Part shown: piece by piece, positions 58,739 through 64,000 of the stretch | How positions within the stretch are numbered: the stretch's first letter is position 1 | Layout of the letters: the number at the start of each line of letters is the position of its first letter | Source of the DNA: an uncultured Fulvivirga sp. | GTDB taxonomy: Bacteria > Bacteroidota > Bacteroidia > Cytophagales > Cyclobacteriaceae | Direction: 5' to 3' | DNA: 64,000 nt | Assembly: GCA_947500555.1 (NCBI GenBank) | Contig: CANMSE010000001.1 | Location: 186,001 to 250,000 of the forward strand | Program-made: the position numbers and the translations under genes | The notes under the pieces: generated by a model | What the model was told of the DNA's origin: nothing | What the model saw: only the letters and a program-made list of their open reading frames with translations | Database searches by the model: none

Positions 58739-60193
58739 TCAATACCTTTTCCAGAAATTCGGATTGAACAACATTAAGACTGTGAAAAGCTCCAACCTTC
58801 CCAAGAGCATTAGAAAAGATAATAACCACTTACCAAAAGGTGTGATGTGAGCAAAGTTATTCACTGGTCCTACTGTACCAAGTCCGGGGCCAATATTACC
58901 CAAGCATGTCGCCACTGCACCTAAAGCTGTATCAAAGTCCACCCCGGTAAAAGAGATTAAGAATACTCCAATAGCAAAGATGAGAAAGTAGATCATCACA
59001 AATGCGAGTACATTGTACGTAATGTCACGGCTTACAGCTTTACCATTTAATCGCACCGGTATTACCGCTGAAGGATGAAGTTGTCGCTTCATTTCTAAAA
59101 AGCTATTCTTGAAAAGTAAGGTATGTCTGACAACTTTGATCCCACCAGAAGTAGAGCCGGCAGAAGCGCCTAAGAACATCATCAAAAAGAAAATGATGGT
59201 AACAAAAGGTGCCCATGCAGTATAATCGGCAGTAATGTAACCAGTGGTCGTGATAACAGATACAACCTGAAACAGTGAATCACGAAAAGATTTTTCAAAG
59301 CCACTCCACTCTGCTGAAAAAACAAAAAAAGAAATGCCAAGTGCAAGTACTACTACCAGAATGAAATAGTTTCTGAATTCTTCGTTACCCCATACCTTTC
59401 CAAACTTTCCTTTTAGTCCATAATAGGTAATAGCAAAGTTGGTACCTGCCAAAAACATAAAGATGATCATTACATACTGAATGTATGCGGAGTCATAATA
59501 CGCAACACTTGCGTTTTTAGTTGAGAAACCTCCGGTGGCCATAGTAGTGAGAGCGTGATTAATGGCATCGTAAAATGTCATGCCACCGAACATCAATAGT
59601 ACCATTTCTGTCAAGGTGAGCCCAAGGTAAATGAGCCAGAGTCTCATCGCTACATCTTTTATCCGGGGCTTCATCTTATCAGGACTTATTCCAGGAGCTT
59701 CCGCCACAAAGAGCTGCATTCCCCCGATACCTAATATTGGAAGTATAGCCACTGCCAGTACAATGATCCCCATTCCTCCTATCCATTGGGTAAGACTACG
59801 CCAGAAAAGAATCCCTTTTTCTACACTCTCAATATCTGTTAAAATAGTAGCGCCAGTGGTAGTGAAGCCGGAAATGGTTTCGAAAAAAGCCTCAGTGAAA
59901 TCAGGAATTGCTCCTGAAAGGAGATAGGGTAAGGTCCCAAACAATGACATGGACAACCAACCAAGTATCACTATGAGGTACCCATCCTTTTTCTTAAGAT
60001 CCCGATTATCATTATTTCTGGCATAAAACCATAGGCTTCCTCCAATGCTCAAAGCTATGAGTCCTGATATCCCAAGCGGATAAATGGATTCTTTATAGTA
60101 AATAGAAAATGGAAGACAAAGCAACATAAACGCTCCATTGAGCAAAATGAGCAGCCCTGCAATTCCAGAAATTAGCTTATAGTTAAACCTCAT
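58739..60193 (-). CDS. trkH: TrkH family potassium transporter, pore subunit
   Basis: A 484-residue membrane protein with four pore-loop repeats and about ten to twelve helices; selectivity-filter-like stretches FTTTGATIL, MATGGFSTKN, VITTTGYITADY and TCLGNIGPG carry the expected Gly. It imports K+ coupled to Na+ or H+, with TrkA as the cytosolic RCK ring. It lies 37 nt downstream of trkA in the same operon. Confidence 0.96.
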   Translation of the reverse strand: MRFNYKLISGIAGLLILLNGAFMLLCLPFSIYYKESIYPLGISGLIALSIGGSLWFYARNNDNRDLKKKDGYLIVILGWLSMSLFGTLPYLLSGAIPDFTEAFFETISGFTTTGATILTDIESVEKGILFWRSLTQWIGGMGIIVLAVAILPILGIGGMQLFVAEAPGISPDKMKPRIKDVAMRLWLIYLGLTLTEMVLLMFGGMTFYDAINHALTTMATGGFSTKNASVAYYDSAYIQYVMIIFMFLAGTNFAITYYGLKGKFGKVWGNEEFRNYFILVVVLALGISFFVFSAEWSGFEKSFRDSLFQVVSVITTTGYITADYTAWAPFVTIIFFLMMFLGASAGSTSGGIKVVRHTLLFKNSFLEMKRQLHPSAVIPVRLNGKAVSRDITYNVLAFVMIYFLIFAIGVFLISFTGVDFDTALGAVATCLGNIGPGLGTVGPVNNFAHITPFGKWLLSFLMLLGRLELFTVLMLFNPNFWKRY

Positions 60194-60230
60194 TAATTAG
60201 CCGAATTTGTCCAATGTAGGTAATTTGGAT

Positions 60231-61571
60231 TTACTTGAAAAATTCTCCAACTGTTTTGATACAACCAGGACGACAAAGTACTACTGCCCGGTCCTTGGGT
60301 CTAAATTGAAAATTACCCATAGTAGTATAACCAACACCGTTTCGTACTACCCCGCCAATAATTGCACCTTTTGGAAATTCAAGATTTTTAATCTCTCGCT
60401 CTGTGATCTTAGAACCGGCTTTAACGATAAACTCCAGCACTTCAGCATCAACACCGTGGATACTTGTCAATGAAATAATATCTCCTTCCCTGATATATCT
60501 GAAAATGAAGTTTGCTGCGATCAATTTCTTATTGATCATGGTATCAACTCCAATATTTTGAGAAAGGTGGATATAGTCAATGTTTTCTACCAGTGAGATG
60601 GTTTTTTTTACATTTCTATTCTTTGCCACAAGGCATGAAATGATATTGGTCTCGGAATTTCCAGTAACGGCTATGAACGTATCCATATCCGCAATACCTT
60701 CTTCCTCTAATAAATCAACATCACGACCATCACCATGAATAACCATCACATTTTTAAGTTGATCTGCCAGCTCAAAGCACTTGTCTTTGTCACTTTCGAT
60801 CAGCTTCACATTGAACTTTCTGCTAAGCCTTTTAGCCGCATGGAAGCCTACTTTACTTCCACCTAAAATCATTATATTCTTGATCTCCTGCTTCGCTTTA
60901 CCGGCCAGACTCAACACAGCCTCCATTCCATCAGGCTGCGCTATAAAATACGCATGATCACCTTCTTTAAACTGGTTGTCTCCATGAGGAATGATCGTCT
61001 CATTATCTCGAAGAATAGCCACAGTAATAAAATTTTGCTCAGGGTTGAGGTGAGCCATTTCGACAAGAGTTCTTCCATTTAAAGGACTAGTATCATCAAT
61101 AATAACACCTATTAATGATAACCTTCCTTCATCAAAATCAAACGTATCAGTTATGGCTACTTCTTTGAGTAATCGTTTTATTTCTTTGGCGGCTAAAGAT
61201 TCAGGCGATATAATCTCATCAATACCCAGATCTTTTAGATCGAGCTTCTCCTTGCTCAATAGAAATTCGACATTCTGGATTCTTGAGACCGTCTTTTTTG
61301 CTCCTAAATGCTTCCCGATAATGCAAGTGGCTAAATTTGCTTCTTCTGAAGAAGTTACCGCAATTAAAAGGTCTGCTTCAGAAACCCCTGCTTCTTCTAG
61401 TACACTGTAAGAGGTGGAGCTACCTCTTATAATTCCAACATCAAGATGACCTGAAGCCTGTTTCAACGGTTTTTGATCCTGATCAATCAAAACAATGTCC
61501 TGGCCTTCCTGAGCCAATAATTTGGCCAGATGAAAACCGACATCTCCCGCACCTGCTATAATAATTCTCAT
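60231..61571 (-). CDS. trkA: Trk system potassium uptake regulator TrkA
   Basis: A 446-residue peripheral protein with two RCK modules, each of a Rossmann RCK-N domain and an RCK-C domain. Motifs GAGDVGFHLAKLLA (8-20) and ILGGSKVGFHAAKRLS are the two nucleotide-binding sites; DVGIIRGSSTSYSVLEEAGV and MVIHGDGRDVDLLEEEGI follow each. It gates TrkH in response to NAD(H)/ATP. 11 nt after gldH, so it is co-transcribed with the upstream motility and ricT genes. Confidence 0.96.
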   Translation of the reverse strand: MRIIIAGAGDVGFHLAKLLAQEGQDIVLIDQDQKPLKQASGHLDVGIIRGSSTSYSVLEEAGVSEADLLIAVTSSEEANLATCIIGKHLGAKKTVSRIQNVEFLLSKEKLDLKDLGIDEIISPESLAAKEIKRLLKEVAITDTFDFDEGRLSLIGVIIDDTSPLNGRTLVEMAHLNPEQNFITVAILRDNETIIPHGDNQFKEGDHAYFIAQPDGMEAVLSLAGKAKQEIKNIMILGGSKVGFHAAKRLSRKFNVKLIESDKDKCFELADQLKNVMVIHGDGRDVDLLEEEGIADMDTFIAVTGNSETNIISCLVAKNRNVKKTISLVENIDYIHLSQNIGVDTMINKKLIAANFIFRYIREGDIISLTSIHGVDAEVLEFIVKAGSKITEREIKNLEFPKGAIIGGVVRNGVGYTTMGNFQFRPKDRAVVLCRPGCIKTVGEFFK

Positions 61572-61582
61572 AGTACTACAAC

Positions 61583-62056
61583 CTATTCTTCCACTTGAAC
61601 TTCCTCAACTCGTACCCCCGCAGAAAGTACTTCCGGAAGGCTGTCCATCCGCATGTATTGCTGAATTTCAAAAATATAAGAACCTGGTCGTTCAAATTTA
61701 TAATTTTCCATTATTAGAAATTGATGATCAAAAACATCTCCCAACCCACTCCCAAAAGGCTTTCCGGTTTTAGGGTCAAACAAATTATAATTGATCAATT
61801 CCTTATTGATTTCGTTATTCAATGTATCCTTAAGAGTATAAGTCACATAAATGTTCTCATAAGGATAAGAAACAGTATTTCTTAAGTTAAAATAAAGATG
61901 GTAAGGTTTAGTAATATCGGCTATCTCAAACTTGAAATCTACCACTGAGTCTGCCAGCCAAATTTTGTTATCAATATCAGTGTTTTGCTCAAACACTCTG
62001 TTATCCTCACAACCAGTCAGAAATAATGTGGCTAGAAAAAAAATAATTATCCTCAT
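61583..62056 (-). CDS. gldH: Gliding motility lipoprotein GldH
   Basis: A 157-residue lipoprotein (MRIIIFFLATLFLTGC, Cys16). IWLADSVVDFKFEIADITKPYHLYFNLRNTVSYPYENIYVTYTLKD and GSYIFEIQQYMRMDSLPEVLSAGVRVE are the GldH pattern. GldH is needed for gliding and chitin use in Flavobacterium johnsoniae, but its molecular role is unclear. It overlaps ricT by 4 nt (ATGA). Confidence 0.93.
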   Translation of the reverse strand: MRIIIFFLATLFLTGCEDNRVFEQNTDIDNKIWLADSVVDFKFEIADITKPYHLYFNLRNTVSYPYENIYVTYTLKDTLNNEINKELINYNLFDPKTGKPFGSGLGDVFDHQFLIMENYKFERPGSYIFEIQQYMRMDSLPEVLSAGVRVEEVQVEE

Positions 62057-63213
62057 GACGAATTTCTAGAGTTGTTTTGATTCTTGTTATTGGACCGATT
62101 TCTATTTTTATTCTTATTTCTTCGCTTCTTATTACGATTACCAGACTTTGATTTGTACTTTTTATCCATCCGCTCCAGATCGCTATTCAAGTTAATTTCT
62201 TCTTTACCGGGAACATCATCTTCCATTAATGATGCTGGCTTTTTCCCTTCCTTATTAAGTTTAATGATTTCATGGACTCTACTTACATTAATCGGATGCC
62301 ATGTATTTTCGTCATCATAGCCAAACCACATAATTTTTCTAAAAATATCTGTCTTCTGAAGTTTAGCTGCACCTTTTTCTATCTGCAGTGGTTTATCAAC
62401 TTTAGGAATATCCTCCAAAGCATTCATGTAAGTATCTAACTCATAGTTGAGACAGCATTTCAGACGACCACATTGACCAGAGAGTTTACTTGGGTTAAGT
62501 GACAAATTTTGATAGCGAGCTGCACTGGTACTTACACTCCTGAAATCTGAAAGCCATGTACTACAGCACAGTTCACGACCACAAGAGCCAATGCCTCCCA
62601 GTCTCCCTGCCTCTTGTCGAAGGCTGATCTGCCTCATTTCTATTCGTATTCTAAACTCCCCGGCAAGCAACTTGATCAATTCGCGAAAATCAACCCGATC
62701 ATCAGCAGAGTAATAGAATGTAGCTTTGGAATTGTCAGCCTGATATTCTACATCTGAAAGTTTCATAGATAATTTCAAATCCTGAATTATCTGACGTGCA
62801 CGATATAACGTGGGCATTTCACGTTTTTTTACCTCTTCATACTTTTCGAGATCCTTCTCATGCGCTACACGATAAATTCGCTTTATTTCCTCATCATCTT
62901 TGATCTTTTTCTTCTGCATTTGAAGACGAACCAATTCACCTTGAAGCGAAACATGGCCTACATGATGTCCGTTGGGAACATCAACGACTACCGCATCACC
63001 AGTATATAATTCCAGGTCTTCAGCGTTTCGGAAATAGCCTTTATGTCCACCCTTAAACCTTATTTCAATAATTGGAAACTTATCAATGACTGGCATATCC
63101 ATATTTGACAACCAGTCAAAAACATTCATTTTGTTGCACCCACCGGTCTGGCAACCGCCATTATTGTTACAACCTGATACTTTATTCCCAGAACTACACG
63201 AACCACATCCCAT
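62053..63213 (-). CDS. ricT: PSP1 domain protein (RicT/YaaT family)
   Basis: A 386-residue PSP1-domain protein. A Cys-rich N-terminus (CGSCSSGNKVSGC, CQTGGC) precedes VIEIRFKGGHKGYFRN-type core and TATFYYSADDRVDFRELIKLLAGEF. The CGRELCC and SGQCGRLKCCLNYE motifs are typical of RicT, a part of the Y-complex that binds Fe-S clusters and assists RNase Y-dependent mRNA processing in Bacillus. In Bacteroidota the gene is linked to gldH and its function is unproven. The C-terminal about 35 residues are Asn/Lys/Arg-rich and disordered. Confidence 0.9.
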   Translation of the reverse strand: MGCGSCSSGNKVSGCNNNGGCQTGGCNKMNVFDWLSNMDMPVIDKFPIIEIRFKGGHKGYFRNAEDLELYTGDAVVVDVPNGHHVGHVSLQGELVRLQMQKKKIKDDEEIKRIYRVAHEKDLEKYEEVKKREMPTLYRARQIIQDLKLSMKLSDVEYQADNSKATFYYSADDRVDFRELIKLLAGEFRIRIEMRQISLRQEAGRLGGIGSCGRELCCSTWLSDFRSVSTSAARYQNLSLNPSKLSGQCGRLKCCLNYELDTYMNALEDIPKVDKPLQIEKGAAKLQKTDIFRKIMWFGYDDENTWHPINVSRVHEIIKLNKEGKKPASLMEDDVPGKEEINLNSDLERMDKKYKSKSGNRNKKRRNKNKNRNRSNNKNQNNSRNSS

Positions 63214-63259
63214 TGAATATCAATTTTCGTCCATCGATAAAGATAAATAATTCAGATTT

Positions 63260-64000
63260 CTAAACTATTCGAGCTGCTAAAATATCTTTTCCGATGTCTT
63301 TGCGATAGTACATCCCTTCCCATGAAAGGCTATTTACTGCACTATAAGCTGATTTAAGGGCGGTGTCTAAATCATCACCACGACCCAACACAGTTAGCAC
63401 TCTCCCGCCATTGGTTAAGGTTTCGTAATCTTCTTGCTTAGTACCGGCATGAACCACTAAGGTGGTTGTGATATCAGCAAGCCCATGTATAGACTTTCCT
63501 TTCTCATAGCTTCCCGGATAACCCCCGGAAACCAATACCACGCCAGCTACAGTATGACTGCCGATTTCTAATTGATAATCATGAAGTTGCCCGGTAGCTG
63601 CTGCATCTAACATATCAACCACATCAGAGGTTATCCTGGGTATAACCACTTGTGTTTCAGGATCACCCATTCGAACGTTGTATTCGATTACATATGGATC
63701 ACCGCTAACATTCATCAGTCCAATGAAAATAAACCCCTTATAATCTATACCCTCAGATTTTAATCCATTGACGGTAGGCTTAATCACTTGTTCCTCGACC
63801 TTAGACATAAATGCAGCATCTGCAAATTTCACTGGTGAAACGGCTCCCATACCACCAGTATTCAAACCAGTATCACCTTCACCAATTCGCTTATAATCTT
63901 TAGCCTCAGGAAGCACAATGTAATCTTTACCATCAGTCAGGACAAAGACGGAGAGCTCTATGCCATCCAAAAATTGCTCAATGAGAACTTTGGAACTTGC
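63260..64000 (-). CDS. purD: Phosphoribosylamine--glycine ligase, N-terminal part outside window
   Basis: C-terminal about 247 residues of PurD (ATP-grasp), which makes glycinamide ribonucleotide in purine synthesis. The frame is open to the window end (VLIEQFLDGIELSVFVLTDG), so the start lies beyond. TGGMGAVSP, EYNVRMGDPETQVV (Mg/ATP ligands) and the C-terminal SGGYPGSYEKGK and GRVLTVLGRG are diagnostic. First visible gene of the purD-ricT-gldH-trkA-trkH run; a 46-nt gap to ricT allows one transcript. Confidence 0.96.
   Translation of the reverse strand, partial: ASSKVLIEQFLDGIELSVFVLTDGKDYIVLPEAKDYKRIGEGDTGLNTGGMGAVSPVKFADAAFMSKVEEQVIKPTVNGLKSEGIDYKGFIFIGLMNVSGDPYVIEYNVRMGDPETQVVIPRITSDVVDMLDAAATGQLHDYQLEIGSHTVAGVVLVSGGYPGSYEKGKSIHGLADITTTLVVHAGTKQEDYETLTNGGRVLTVLGRGDDLDTALKSAYSAVNSLSWEGMYYRKDIGKDILAARIV

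Overview
The window is AT-rich chromosomal DNA from a marine, gliding member of the Bacteroidota, most likely order Cytophagales. The evidence is gliding genes gldA, gldF, gldG and gldH, a secreted subtilase with a type IX secretion (T9SS) C-terminal sorting domain, the Na+-pumping Nqr subunit NqrF, MacB/FtsX-type giant permeases, AraC regulators with membrane-embedded N-termini, and promoters of the Bacteroidota type (TTTG or TTG at -33, about 19 nt, TAnnTTTG at -7). Genes largely lack Shine-Dalgarno sequences. It is housekeeping DNA with a few accessory genes. No tRNA, rRNA, prophage, intact IS or CRISPR array was seen.

Layout. 1-2.7 kb: the end of an S9 serine peptidase and two small lipoproteins. 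2.7-7.2 kb: a methionine operon (osmC-like, metY, metX, hom) behind an elaborate leader with a promoter, a SAM-I (S-box) riboswitch, a 41-codon leader ORF ending in eight consecutive Cys codons, then nested hairpins. 7.2-15.4 kb: DUF922 protein, nqrF, a ureohydrolase-like protein with altered metal ligands, an IF2_N-like protein, a beta-lactamase-fold hydrolase with an XRE/membrane regulator, and an HNH protein. 15.4-19 kb: nrdB-nrdA. 19.2-24.7 kb: rplU-rpmA, rhomboid, lpd, a four-helix-bundle gene inside the 2-oxoglutarate dehydrogenase cluster, odhB. 24.7-30.2 kb: sucA, then rpsP-rimM-trmD-rplS. 30.2-40.7 kb: fbaA, accD, a MacB-like permease, dgkA, an AraC regulator, secreted proteins, hemE, SdiA-regulated-like lipoprotein. 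40.7-46.1 kb: a phosphoesterase/kinase-like/outer-membrane-barrel fusion, an MFS transporter and a small acidic protein. 46.2-50.3 kb: gldA-gldF-gldG plus a DUF4340 gene. 50.5-55.5 kb: thrABC behind a Thr/Ile-rich leader peptide. 55.7-58.4 kb: T9SS-exported subtilase. 58.7-64 kb: purD-ricT-gldH-trkA-trkH.

The most interesting theme is control of the two branches of the aspartate pathway. Each branch has its own homoserine dehydrogenase (Hom in the met operon, ThrA in the thr operon) and its own RNA leader. The met leader places an S-box riboswitch so that its closing helix P1 ends 5 nt before the start codon of the poly-Cys ORF. SAM binding could therefore gate translation of a cysteine-sensing leader peptide, giving a two-input (SAM and Cys) switch. 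The thr leader reads Thr and Ile codons. These regulatory models are inferences from sequence only.
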